NCBI RefSeq assembly: GCF_014699035.1
Contig: NZ_JACXAA010000005.1
Span: forward strand, 248,001-312,000
Reading direction: 5' to 3'
Source: Spirosoma validum
GTDB lineage: Bacteria; Bacteroidota; Bacteroidia; Cytophagales; Spirosomataceae
Length of the DNA: 64,000 nucleotides
A model generated the notes under the pieces. It had not been told where the DNA came from. It did no database searches and saw only the letters and a list, made by a program, of their open reading frames with translations. Position 1 is the first letter of the stretch. Each line of letters begins with the position of its first letter. Both the position numbers and the translations under genes were made by a program. Of the stretch, positions 52,151 to 60,908 are shown in pieces.

Positions 52151-53854
52151 GTGCAAACCCTACAACAACTAGACTACTGGGCCATTGCCATTTACATGCT
52201 CCTGATGGCGGGCATCGGGCTGTTCCTGGGCAAATTCGTCAAGAATATCGGCGATTATTTCAAAGGGGGGAACGCCATTCCGTGGGTGTCGGGAGCCATC
52301 AGCAACTTCATGACGAAGTTCAGTACGTTTATCTTCGTAGCCTACGCGGGGATTGCTTACCAGCATGGATTCGTGGCCCTGACGCTGATCTGGAGTACCG
52401 TTTTACCCGCCTTGCTGGGCGTGGCCATCTTTGCCAAACGCTGGCGCCGGGCGGGGATTATGACCCCCATGGAGTTTCTGGAGACCCGGTTCAATTCATC
52501 CGTTCGTCAGACGTTTTCCTGGATGGGCGTCCTCTTCAAAATTCTGGACAACATGGTTCGGTTGTACGCGCTGGGGCTGTTTGTGAAAGCCGCCACGGGC
52601 CTATCGCTGGAAAGCTCCATTCTGGCTTGCGGAATCATCGTTGCGTTGTACACCGTAGTCGGTGGATTGTGGGCGGTGGTCGTGACGGACGTAGTGCAGT
52701 TCATTATCCTCATCGTGGCCACGTTGATTCTGGTACCGCTAACGATTCAGGCGGCTGGTGGCTTACCCAGCATGATGGCCGCTATTCCCGATCATTTCAC
52801 CTGGTTCAACGGGCCAAAAGGAATGCCGCTGTATCTGATGGTCTATTACCTGATGATTCTGGTCAAATACAGCGGCAATTGGACGTTTATTCAGCGGTTT
52901 TACAGCGTTCGCGATGAGCGTGCCAGTCAGAAACAAGGCTTATTGACGGCCGTCTTTTTCTTTCTGTTTCCCATTATTTTTCTGTTCCCATCCATTGCCG
53001 CAAAAGCCCTGATACCGAATCTCGAAAACCCGGAAATGGCCTATGTCAGTGTCTGCCTGAAACTGTTGCCCGAAGGGATTATGGGCCTGATGGTAGCCGC
53101 CATGTTTGCCGCTACCATGTCGGTGTTGAGTGGCGAATACAACGTAACGGCGGGCGTTCTGACGCGTGATATTTATCAGCGACTATTTAACCCCAAAGCG
53201 GCTGATAAAGAAATGCTTTGGGTGGGCCGGTTCATGACACTGGTGCTGGGGGCACTGGTCACGATAGGGGCGTTGTATGTAGGCGGCTTTGGTGGTGCCT
53301 TTGAAGCCAACAAATTGTTTACCGGGTTATTTGCCATTCCAATGACGTTGCCGCTGGTGCTGGGCATTGTCTTGAAACGACCGCAGCCCTGGGGCGCGTT
53401 TGCTACGTTGGTCGTCGGAATGGGACTTGGCCTGATTCTGAATACCATGCCTCAGGTATCCTGGGAGTGGGCAACCCTCATCGAAATCGTTTCCTGCGTG
53501 TTGGTGTTCCTGCTTTCGGGCGCGCTTTTATCCCCATCAGCGCTGTATCAGCAACGTGTCGAAGCCTTCTTTCGGCGCTTGCGCACGCCATTGACCGAAG
53601 CTGAGAAACCCGCCGAAAATCCGGTATTCATGCAGATTATGAATCGGTTATATGCCGTCGCGCTGGTTGTGACGGGGGCTTTATTCATTGTCATGAGCTT
53701 GCCGTCAATCGAAGAAACCAGCGGTCGGGTAGCACTAGGTGCCGGTTGTCTCTGTCTGGTGCTTTCTGCGTTGATGTGGTACCGCACCCGAAAAACGATC
53801 CTTGTTTCTGAACCCGTAGAACACCATAAAACGCAGCAAACCATAGAAAACTAA
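52151..53854 (+). CDS. Sodium:solute symporter (SSS family)
   Basis: The 567-residue membrane protein starts with GTG at 52151 and has about 14 TM helices. Family hallmarks are NIGDYFKGGNAIPWVSGAISNFMTKFSTF (TM1-2 region), VGGLWAVVVTDVVQFIIL and AAMFAATMSVLSGEYNVTAGVLTRDIYQRLFNPKA. It couples sodium entry to uptake of a sugar, uronate or similar solute. Its place between secreted GH28 enzymes and cytoplasmic genes suggests that it takes up the mono- or oligosaccharides released in the periplasm. SSS members are common in galacturonate and rhamnose loci. Confidence 0.93.
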   Translation: MQTLQQLDYWAIAIYMLLMAGIGLFLGKFVKNIGDYFKGGNAIPWVSGAISNFMTKFSTFIFVAYAGIAYQHGFVALTLIWSTVLPALLGVAIFAKRWRRAGIMTPMEFLETRFNSSVRQTFSWMGVLFKILDNMVRLYALGLFVKAATGLSLESSILACGIIVALYTVVGGLWAVVVTDVVQFIILIVATLILVPLTIQAAGGLPSMMAAIPDHFTWFNGPKGMPLYLMVYYLMILVKYSGNWTFIQRFYSVRDERASQKQGLLTAVFFFLFPIIFLFPSIAAKALIPNLENPEMAYVSVCLKLLPEGIMGLMVAAMFAATMSVLSGEYNVTAGVLTRDIYQRLFNPKAADKEMLWVGRFMTLVLGALVTIGALYVGGFGGAFEANKLFTGLFAIPMTLPLVLGIVLKRPQPWGAFATLVVGMGLGLILNTMPQVSWEWATLIEIVSCVLVFLLSGALLSPSALYQQRVEAFFRRLRTPLTEAEKPAENPVFMQIMNRLYAVALVVTGALFIVMSLPSIEETSGRVALGAGCLCLVLSALMWYRTRKTILVSEPVEHHKTQQTIEN

Positions 53855-53863
53855 AATCACGCT

Positions 53864-54562
53864 ATGAACAACCTTCAGGATAAAATTATTTTCGTAACCG
53901 GCGCGTCCAGTGGGATTGGTAAAGCTACTGCTCTGGCACTGCTCGAAGAGGGCGCTAACGTATTCGACTTCAGCCGAACCCATCAACTAACCGATGAAGT
54001 CAGCCACGAAAACCTGCGCTCGTTTCGGGGCGACGTTAGCCAGGAAGCCGATGTGCAGGCCGGATTTGCCGCTTGCGTAGCGGCCTTCGGAACGGTAGAT
54101 GTACTGATCAACAACGCGGGTATTGGCCTGATAACACCGGACCTCTCGGTGGCGGAGCTGGATACGTTCGAGCAAATGATGAGCATCAATGTGCGGGGCG
54201 TTTTTCTGTGCAACCGGGAAGCGCTTAAGCTCATGAAACCCCGACAAACGGGTCATATCGTGACGGTTATCTCCATGGGTGGCCAACGCACAAACCCAAC
54301 AGCGCCTGTTTACTGTGCCTCCAAATTTGGCGCACGTGGACTCAGCAGTGGTTTAGCCGATCAGGTTTTGAAAGAAGGCATCCGGGTGACGGATGTGAAC
54401 CCAGGTCCAACCGATAGCAACTATTGGGGCGACCGAAAAGTGGCCCGTGAGAAGTTTCTGAAGGTTGAGGACGTAGCACGCGTCATTGTATTTGTACTCA
54501 ACCAACCGGAATACATCATCATTCGGGAAATCAATTTTGACAACATGAAATTTCTGGCATAA
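53864..54562 (+). CDS. Short-chain dehydrogenase/reductase
   Basis: The 232-residue classical SDR has the cofactor motif TGASSGIGKATAL (about 11-23), NNAGIG (about 83-88), the catalytic Ser in ISMGG and Tyr-x-x-x-Lys in YCASK (about 147-151), and NPGP afterwards. It is cytoplasmic. In the array it precedes the RraA-like gene by 2 bases, so the two are probably in one pathway that oxidises or reduces a sugar acid. It is complete, unlike the KduD-like remnant at 34909, and might have taken over its role. Confidence 0.9.
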   Translation: MNNLQDKIIFVTGASSGIGKATALALLEEGANVFDFSRTHQLTDEVSHENLRSFRGDVSQEADVQAGFAACVAAFGTVDVLINNAGIGLITPDLSVAELDTFEQMMSINVRGVFLCNREALKLMKPRQTGHIVTVISMGGQRTNPTAPVYCASKFGARGLSSGLADQVLKEGIRVTDVNPGPTDSNYWGDRKVAREKFLKVEDVARVIVFVLNQPEYIIIREINFDNMKFLA

Positions 54563-54564
54563 TA

Positions 54565-55272
54565 ATGAAATCCAACGGAAAACACCATCCTGACGGCAAA
54601 CAGCCTGTCCCTCCCTTCCCGATTCCGGTGTCGGAAATGCGGATGCGATACCTGCAACTTTTTACCGGAGCCATTAATGATGTACTTCGGTTTAACTACA
54701 ATATGCATGCGTCCAGCCTGCCAGCTGCGTTTGCGCCACTCCGGGAGGAAATGAAAATGGCGGGCATGGCCTTCACGGTGAAAGGTGGCCCCGACATTAC
54801 AACCGATGGCGAGTTTGAAATGCGGGCACAAATGCTGGAAGATCTGCACCAGGATTCGGTCGTTATCTGGGATTGTACGGGCGATACGGTTACCTCACAA
54901 TGGGGCGAGGTGATGACGATGGCAGCACTCAAAGCGGGTTGTCGGGGAGCTCTTATTAACGGCATTCGGGATACGAAAGCTATTCTGACGCTGGATTTTC
55001 CGGTTTTCCATAAGTACAAAACCAGCACCGGAATGCTCGGCCGATTCCGTATGTATTATTACCAGAAACCCATCCAGATTGGTGAAGTGATTATACATCC
55101 CGGCGACTGGATTTTTGGAGACATTGACGGAGCCATTGCTATCCCGCAGGCCATCGCGTATGATGTATTGGTAGCTGCCGAAAAGATCGTGCACAAAGAA
55201 GAAGGCATCAAGGAAATGGTCGAAAGCGGGATGACGCCTACGGAGGTGGTCAAAAACGGCGGCTATTTCTGA
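54565..55272 (+). CDS. RraA-like aldolase/decarboxylase family protein
   Basis: The 235-residue protein has the RraA/HMG-aldolase fold: GMAFTVKGGPDI, WGEVMTMAALKAGCRGALINGIRD with Arg135-Asp136, and VHPGDWIFGDIDGAIAIPQ. The Gly-x-x-x-Arg-Asp region with a metal-binding Asp fits class II aldolases such as HMG/CHA aldolase rather than the RNase E inhibitor. Homologues occur in sugar-acid catabolic clusters, where they cleave or decarboxylate 2-keto acids. Its stop overlaps the next start by one base (TGATG). Confidence 0.85.
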   Translation: MKSNGKHHPDGKQPVPPFPIPVSEMRMRYLQLFTGAINDVLRFNYNMHASSLPAAFAPLREEMKMAGMAFTVKGGPDITTDGEFEMRAQMLEDLHQDSVVIWDCTGDTVTSQWGEVMTMAALKAGCRGALINGIRDTKAILTLDFPVFHKYKTSTGMLGRFRMYYYQKPIQIGEVIIHPGDWIFGDIDGAIAIPQAIAYDVLVAAEKIVHKEEGIKEMVESGMTPTEVVKNGGYF

Positions 55273-57338
55273 TGGAAGCCATTGCCACATCAAATCTATT
55301 TCTGACGGTTGCCGAAAAGAAAGCCATCCTATCGAGCCACGACCCAGTGATGATGAAATTCCGTCAGGCACTGCGGGCGCGGGTCATCGAGCGGCTATCG
55401 ACACTGGGTGTACAGGTAGAAAACCCTGCTTTAGGGTGGTGGTATCCGTGTGCAGAACACTTGGCTGATGCTGCTATGCAGTACGCCCTCGAACCAACCG
55501 ATGCACTGGCAACCTGGCTGCGGAATACAACGCTGGATATCGTCCGTTTACCAACCTCCGATTGGGTCGGACCGTGGTTTCGGGATCATGCTGAACCGTT
55601 CACTGGCCATCTGGAAACGGCCCATGTGTGCTGGGGTATTTCCGCCGTGTTGAGCCTGGCGGGTGATGTGTTTACCGACGAGGAAGGTGTGGAGGTACGA
55701 GAGTATCTGTACAAAAAAGGTGTGGTCTTATGTCGCCGTTGGCTGCTGAAAAATAGTCATTTGGGTAACTGGCGGGGCATTATGGCATCGGGAGCTGTTG
55801 TTGCATCGGCGGCTTTGGGCGACGAAGCACTAGTCGCTGAGTTTACGCCCGAAGTTGCTCGAATGGCTCAGGCTTTTCAGCCGGATGGTTCGTATGGTGA
55901 GTCGCTCCAGTATGGAAATTACCTGGCCAATGCCCTGATGCTGGCGTATGAATCGCTGATTCGGCAATACCCTGATCAGGCTCGGCAACTGGATATTAGT
56001 GCGTATGGGCGGGGTATGGCTTGGATGGCACAAAGTATGTTGTACCGTAAACCAATGGGCAATTCATGGGGCCAGGAACCACGAGCCAGAGCAGTCAACT
56101 TCAATGATTCGGCGGCTCTGTTCCGGCCTTCGGGTGATTTACTGCTTCATGTTGCGGCTCGGTATGACGATTCCATACAAGCCGGACTTGCCCGCTGGTT
56201 ATTTCAGGAATACTACGAACCTGTGCCAACGCAGGGCCCACATGATCTGGCTACGTTTGGCATGCTGAATGACTGGGGGTTTCTGACGTTGCCGTTACTG
56301 ACAAGGGCCTGTAAACCCATTTCGCCAGAAGCCGCTACGTTGCCCTTGACAGTTGCGTTTTCGAATGGAAATACGTTCGTGCGTGACGGTTGGGATGGAA
56401 AATCAATACTGGCCATTCAGGGTGGCAATAACGATGGTGTATATGCGCCTGGCCACTTACAGGGCGATTTAAACAGCTTTATGCTGGCCTACAATCAGGA
56501 GCGATTGCTGGTAGATCCTGGCCATAGTTGCTACCGAAACCTGATTCACGGATTGGAAAGCGCCACCCAGACGCATAACACCTGCACATTTCTGATAGAG
56601 CAGGATATGCTGGGTTTACAGGAAGACCTGGCAAAAATCAAACTGCTGGAGCAGAAAAACGTACTATCCCGACGACTTATTCACGCCGATGGAACCATGG
56701 GCTCACCCGTTGAGCGGGGAGGGCGATTGGAAGCTGTTCAGCGGGTGGATGAAATCTCGCTGGTTGTTTCGGAAGTGGGCCATTCCTATGGCTATCCCAT
56801 TCAGGAATTTGCCCGGTGCTGGATTCATATTGGGGCGCACGTCACACTGGTGATCGATCGGATTCAGGCCAGCGAGCCCGTGCGGACAGTCTGGAACTGG
56901 CTGATTAACAACCGGGATGGTAAATCAATCAGTCAAATTCAGGGCAATACGCTCACGATACGTCGCCATCAGGCCGGATTAAAACTATGGCATTTCGGAG
57001 AAGCAGCCTTGGCTGGACCCGTGTACGCGTATCTGCACGATGCCTATCATCCCGAACCCGATCAGCCAGGGGAGGGTAGACCCGGCAGTGGATTACTGTT
57101 TCGCCATACAGATGCTAAAAATTCGATGACTATCAGTCGTTTACATTTGATCGTGGCGGATGATGTAGTGCATATTGATGACTGGAAGGCCACACACAAA
57201 GAGCAGGCATTGGCAATCAGCAAGCCGGGTATCAACATTCAACTAACGGGTACTTACGATGACAAGCTATCGATCAAGCTGGAAACTGGTGGAATAACCT
57301 ACCTAATCACGGATTGCAATCTAACAACCAAATCATGA
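55272..57338 (+). CDS. Heparinase II/III-like protein without signal peptide
   Basis: This 688-residue protein has an N-terminal (alpha/alpha) toroid (about 20-370; WRGIMASGAVVASAALGD, FQPDGSYGESLQYGNYLANALM) and a C-terminal beta-sandwich with the heparinase II/III motifs GHLQGDLNSF (His395, Asp399), VDPGHSCYR and THNTCTF (His435). Family members are polysaccharide lyases on uronate-containing glycans. I see no signal peptide, so it should act in the cytoplasm on imported oligosaccharide, or it may be non-lyase. It is coupled to RraA upstream and to the VOC gene by an ATGA overlap. Confidence 0.8.
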   Translation: MEAIATSNLFLTVAEKKAILSSHDPVMMKFRQALRARVIERLSTLGVQVENPALGWWYPCAEHLADAAMQYALEPTDALATWLRNTTLDIVRLPTSDWVGPWFRDHAEPFTGHLETAHVCWGISAVLSLAGDVFTDEEGVEVREYLYKKGVVLCRRWLLKNSHLGNWRGIMASGAVVASAALGDEALVAEFTPEVARMAQAFQPDGSYGESLQYGNYLANALMLAYESLIRQYPDQARQLDISAYGRGMAWMAQSMLYRKPMGNSWGQEPRARAVNFNDSAALFRPSGDLLLHVAARYDDSIQAGLARWLFQEYYEPVPTQGPHDLATFGMLNDWGFLTLPLLTRACKPISPEAATLPLTVAFSNGNTFVRDGWDGKSILAIQGGNNDGVYAPGHLQGDLNSFMLAYNQERLLVDPGHSCYRNLIHGLESATQTHNTCTFLIEQDMLGLQEDLAKIKLLEQKNVLSRRLIHADGTMGSPVERGGRLEAVQRVDEISLVVSEVGHSYGYPIQEFARCWIHIGAHVTLVIDRIQASEPVRTVWNWLINNRDGKSISQIQGNTLTIRRHQAGLKLWHFGEAALAGPVYAYLHDAYHPEPDQPGEGRPGSGLLFRHTDAKNSMTISRLHLIVADDVVHIDDWKATHKEQALAISKPGINIQLTGTYDDKLSIKLETGGITYLITDCNLTTKS

Positions 57339-57730
57339 CCGACTCTTTGTTTCTGGGCGTAGATCACCCTGCCGTAGCTGCCGACGATGTGGAAACATTG
57401 GCTGATTGGTATTGCCGCGTGCTGGGGTATCAACGATGGTTTCGCCATGAAAAACCCGTCTGGATGTTACGGGCACCCGATCAAACTCTGTTAGAAATCA
57501 TGCCTAGAGACCAAACCGCTCGTCCTGAGCGTACAACCTGGACACCCGGCTGGTCGCATGTGGCGTTACGGGTAGCTGACATTGAGAAAGCCATTGCTCA
57601 TTTAGATGAGCAATGCATTGTCTGGGGTGGCGAGTTGACCAATGCCATTGGCGGAGGTCGCGTCCGGAACTTCTTCGATCCTGAAGGCAACATGCTTCAG
57701 ATTCTCGAACGAGGTTCGCTAACCCATTAA
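57335..57730 (+). CDS. VOC/glyoxalase-fold protein
   Basis: I choose the ATG at 57335, which overlaps the previous stop as ATGA, giving 131 residues. The two beta-alpha-beta-beta-beta repeats are visible: FLGVDHPAVAADDVETLADWYCRVLGY and WSHVALRVADIEKAIAHL...VRNFFDPEGNMLQILER. Metal-binding candidates are His in VDHPAV, Glu in LLEIMP, His in WSHVAL and Glu in LQILE. VOC enzymes are epimerases, dioxygenases or glyoxalases. Here it is probably an epimerase or lyase on a sugar acid or keto acid, but this is a guess from position. Confidence 0.8.
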   Translation: MTDSLFLGVDHPAVAADDVETLADWYCRVLGYQRWFRHEKPVWMLRAPDQTLLEIMPRDQTARPERTTWTPGWSHVALRVADIEKAIAHLDEQCIVWGGELTNAIGGGRVRNFFDPEGNMLQILERGSLTH

Positions 57731-57791
57731 ATCGCCCGGTTCGCATTGCCTCAAATTGGCAACCCACTGCCCTTTTACTATTCACTAATTC

Positions 57792-57811
57792 ATCGCACCG
57801 GCGACCCGGTC
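57792..57811. repeat. Intergenic repeat copy B (ACCGGCGACCCGGT core)
   Basis: This is the second copy of the 20-base element at 26347-26366, here 24 bases before the ATG at 57836 and again just downstream of TTCACTAAT. The preceding 50 bases are not otherwise similar. Confidence 0.7.
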
Positions 57812-57835
57812 AATCGTTCATTCGCTCTTTAAACT

Positions 57836-58852
57836 ATGAAAGCAGCCTATTATACCGGAAATCAGCAATTTGAATTAAAGGAAGCTACCCCAGAAACACT
57901 CCATCCGGGTATGGTCCGGTTGAAAGTTGCGTACTGTGGCGTCTGTGGAACCGACGTACATATTTATCACGGCAAAATGGATCAGCGAGTGCGTATGCCG
58001 CAGGTGATTGGCCATGAGGTTTCGGGGGAAATTGCCGAAATCGGAGAGGGTGTCACGGGCTGGAAAGTTGGTGATCGGGTGGCGGTTCGGCCGTTGCAGC
58101 CGGGTGCCGAAGACCCATCCGATAATGGCCAGCAGCATATTGGCAAAAATCTAAAATTTATTGGTATCGATACCTCAGGTGGCATGCAAACCTACTGGAA
58201 CGTACCTGCGTATACACTTCATCGTTTACCGGAAAATATGCCGCTGGAGCTAGGCGCGTTGACCGAACCACTGGCCGTAGCCTGTCATGATGTTCGGTTA
58301 AGTCGCTTGCAACCCGGCGAACATGCGGTTGTGATTGGTGGAGGACCCATTGGGGTATTGATTGCGCTCGTTGCCCGACACAAAGGTGCCAGTGTGCTGA
58401 TCTCTGAGCCGAATCAAACTCGGCTGGCGCTGTGTCAAACACTAGATCTGCCAGCCGTAAATCCAATGGCGACCGATTTGGTAAACGAGGTAGAAGCTTT
58501 TACCAATGGGGCTATGGCCGATGTGGTTTTCGAAGTATCCGGTGTAGCTGCGGGCGTTCAGGCGATGACGCAGTTGGCGAGGGCACGGGGTCGAATTGTT
58601 ATGGTTGCCATTCACAGTGAGCCTAAACCGGTCGATTTATTCCGCTTTTTCTGGCGGGAACTGCAACTCATTGGTACGCGTGTGTACGAACCAGAAGATT
58701 TCGACGAAGCTATCAGACTGGCAGCTTCCGGTAAACTTCCGCTCGATCAGCTTATCACACAAATTTCTCCCCTGGAAGATATTCAAGCAGTTTTTGAGAC
58801 CATCGACAATAACCCGGCGGGTATGAAATATTTGCTTCAATGCACTACCTAG
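57836..58852 (+). CDS. Zinc-type alcohol dehydrogenase (MDR family)
   Basis: The 338-residue protein is a medium-chain dehydrogenase. Catalytic-zinc ligands Cys37 (YCGVCGTDVHIYHG) and His60-Glu61 (VIGHEVSG) are present and a GGGPIGVLIA Rossmann motif is at about 166. The four-cysteine structural-zinc loop is absent; the region reads RPLQPGAEDPSDNGQQHIGKNLKF. The pattern PENMPLELGALTEPLAVACHDVR fits the threonine/sorbitol-type polyol dehydrogenases. It probably oxidises a sugar alcohol or sugar acid. It is the last gene of the array. Confidence 0.9.
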   Translation: MKAAYYTGNQQFELKEATPETLHPGMVRLKVAYCGVCGTDVHIYHGKMDQRVRMPQVIGHEVSGEIAEIGEGVTGWKVGDRVAVRPLQPGAEDPSDNGQQHIGKNLKFIGIDTSGGMQTYWNVPAYTLHRLPENMPLELGALTEPLAVACHDVRLSRLQPGEHAVVIGGGPIGVLIALVARHKGASVLISEPNQTRLALCQTLDLPAVNPMATDLVNEVEAFTNGAMADVVFEVSGVAAGVQAMTQLARARGRIVMVAIHSEPKPVDLFRFFWRELQLIGTRVYEPEDFDEAIRLAASGKLPLDQLITQISPLEDIQAVFETIDNNPAGMKYLLQCTT

Positions 58853-59304
58853 AGAAAAAGCTTTTAAACCAGATAGATAAGCGTATTAGCCTATGGCTTA
58901 ACCTGATATGAGCTGACCGTATAGCTGATCCTGGGATTAGGTTTGTAGCTAGTCTTATTTTTAGCTCATTGGGACGTTTTTTGAACCACCGGTGATTAAC
59001 GTGACTTTCATAAGTTGCTGTGTTGAACTATTGACCAGCACAATAGACGGTAAACCTACACCGGGACACGTAGCCAAATCACAGATCATGGTAGGCAAAA
59101 AAAGAAGCTGGTTTAGATGTAAGGGTGATCGACTTCTCGCTACAACGAATGGTATTCTAAAGAGAAGATTATTTTGCGTTTCCTTGATTTTTCTTCCAAT
59201 ACATAACGCCTGTGCATAAAATGCAGGCTAATCGATTGGTTTATAAGTGAAAACGCGTAGTTTTACCGTACGTCCATTGCTCATCCTCGCGTACCTAAAC
59301 GATC
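58853..59304. other. 452-bp intergenic region, no gene seen
   Basis: A 75-codon frame at 58992-59219 lacks a credible start and any family signal, so I do not call it. No strong hairpin ends the zinc-dehydrogenase transcript. The last 80 bases should hold the promoter of the aminotransferase-like gene. Confidence 0.5.
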
Positions 59305-60618
59305 ATGTCTACTCGCAGAACCTTCTTTCGCCAAAGCGCAGCCGCAGCAACCGGTGCCCTGACACTTCCCTCGTTTCTTCCTGAAACATTCGCCAGTCCT
59401 ATTGCGACCGCTGATGCTAAACTGAAATCGGCTGCTCAGTGGGCGCAGGATGAGGATTTTTGGTCGTGGGTGAAATCAGAATATACCGTATCGCCCAACC
59501 TGCTGAACTTGAACAACGGGGGCGTTTGTCCTCAGCCAAAGGTCGTGCAGGACGCGCACATTCGGTTTTATCAATACTGCAACGAAGCGCCATCGTATTA
59601 CATGTGGCGCATTCTGGATCAGGGACGCGAATCGTTACGTAGTAAACTGGCCGATCTGGCAGGCTGCTCGGCTGAAGAACTCGCCATTAATCGCAATGCA
59701 ACCGAAGGATTAAACACGGTTATTTTTGGCCTGAATCTGAAAGCGGGGGATGAGGTTGTGCTGACCAGGCAGGATTATCCGAACATGCTCAACGCCTGGA
59801 AACAACGCGAAAAGCGGGATGGGGTTAAACTGGTGTATCTGAATCTGGAACTGCCCAGCGAAAACGAAGATGCGCTGGTTCAGCAGTACGTGAAGGCGTT
59901 TACGCCAAAAACAAAAGTTGTGCACATCACCCATATGATCAACTGGATCGGGCAGGTGATGCCGGTACGTAAAATTGCTGACGAAGCCCACAAACGCGGT
60001 ATTGAAGTCATTGCCGATGGCGCTCACTCATTCGCGCTGTTCGATTTCAAAATCCCTGATCTCGGCGCCGATTATTACGCGACCAGCCTGCACAAATGGC
60101 TTTGCGCACCGTTCGGCAGCGGCATGCTCTACATTAAGCAAAACAAGATACGTAACGTCTGGGCGCTGCTCTCCAATAACGAACCCGACGGACCCGACAT
60201 TCGCAAATTTGAGAGTCTGGGTACACGTTCGTTTGCCTCCGAAATGGCGATTGGTACGGCCATCGATTTTCATAACAGCATCGGCTCGGCGCGTAAGTTC
60301 GCCCGGGCGCATTATCTCAAAAACTATTGGATGGAACGGGTCAAAGACTTGCCAGGCGTAAAAATCCATACGTCGTTTAAACCCGACTATGCCGGAGCCG
60401 TTGGCCTGTTTTCCATCGACGGTATGAAACCCGGCGAAATCGACGGCCAATTGCTCAATACGTATAAAATTCACACGGTCGGCATCGACTGGGAAAACAT
60501 TCATGGTGTACGCGTAACGCCACATGTGTATCACTCGCCCAAAGACCTGGACCGACTCGTAACGGCCATTACGGCCATGTCGGAAAAACAGGCCGTAGCC
60601 AGCAAGAAGAAAAGCTGA
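59305..60618 (+). CDS. Tat-exported class V aminotransferase-like PLP protein
   Basis: This 437-residue protein has a Tat signal (MSTRRTFFRQSAAAATGAL) and the fold-type I class V fold. Motifs are LNNGGVCPQPKVV (about 70), NRNATEGLN (about 129-137), VIADGAHSF with Asp238 and SLHKWLCAPFGSGML with PLP-lysine Lys264. The pattern resembles isopenicillin N epimerase / cysteine desulfurase-like proteins. Exported members are known in Bacteroidota but their reactions are mostly unassigned. It is monocistronic and faces the sugar dehydrogenase across a repeat. Confidence 0.88.
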   Translation: MSTRRTFFRQSAAAATGALTLPSFLPETFASPIATADAKLKSAAQWAQDEDFWSWVKSEYTVSPNLLNLNNGGVCPQPKVVQDAHIRFYQYCNEAPSYYMWRILDQGRESLRSKLADLAGCSAEELAINRNATEGLNTVIFGLNLKAGDEVVLTRQDYPNMLNAWKQREKRDGVKLVYLNLELPSENEDALVQQYVKAFTPKTKVVHITHMINWIGQVMPVRKIADEAHKRGIEVIADGAHSFALFDFKIPDLGADYYATSLHKWLCAPFGSGMLYIKQNKIRNVWALLSNNEPDGPDIRKFESLGTRSFASEMAIGTAIDFHNSIGSARKFARAHYLKNYWMERVKDLPGVKIHTSFKPDYAGAVGLFSIDGMKPGEIDGQLLNTYKIHTVGIDWENIHGVRVTPHVYHSPKDLDRLVTAITAMSEKQAVASKKKS

Positions 60619-60650
60619 TCGTCTAAAAACTTGAAGGACAGTTAAGTTTT

Positions 60651-60795
60651 GATCCCGTAGGGATCGCATGTTTATAGCAGTTTTCTAGATATCTATAGCA
60701 TGCCGTAGGTATGCCACCATCGTTGTTGCATACCTACGGCATGCAGGACTAAAGCGAGTCCATTTTTTCTATAAACATGCGATCCCTACGGGATC
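60651..60795. repeat. Nested palindromic repeat (145 bp)
   Basis: An outer pair of perfect 27-base arms (60651-60677 and 60769-60795) encloses an inner pair of perfect 17-base arms (60698-60714 and 60728-60744). The outer arm itself begins with the palindrome GATCCCGTAGGGATC and continues GCATGTTTATAG; the inner arm is GCATGCCGTAGGTATGC. Between the pairs lies TTCTAGATATCTATA. It sits between convergent genes and may terminate both. It looks like a REP-type composite element. Confidence 0.75.
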
Positions 60796-60908
60796 AGAAT
60801 TAAAAGGTAGGGCAACAACGAAACTTAACAGCCCTGTTCTTTGATTCAGCGTCAGCCTTGACCCCCCAGAATTTCCCTTCAGGGTGTGCGACAGTTTCAT
60901 AGGAAAAT

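Noticed and set aside
52282-52917. Plus-strand frame of 211 codons within the symporter gene
   Set aside because: It overlaps the symporter in another frame, and the symporter reading has clear TM helices and family motifs.
58992-59219. 75-codon plus-strand frame in the intergenic region
   Set aside because: No credible start, no hydrophobic or motif pattern and no support from neighbours.
60028-60669. Minus-strand frame of 213 codons opposite the aminotransferase-like gene
   Set aside because: It is antisense to the PLP-lysine region and lacks any domain.
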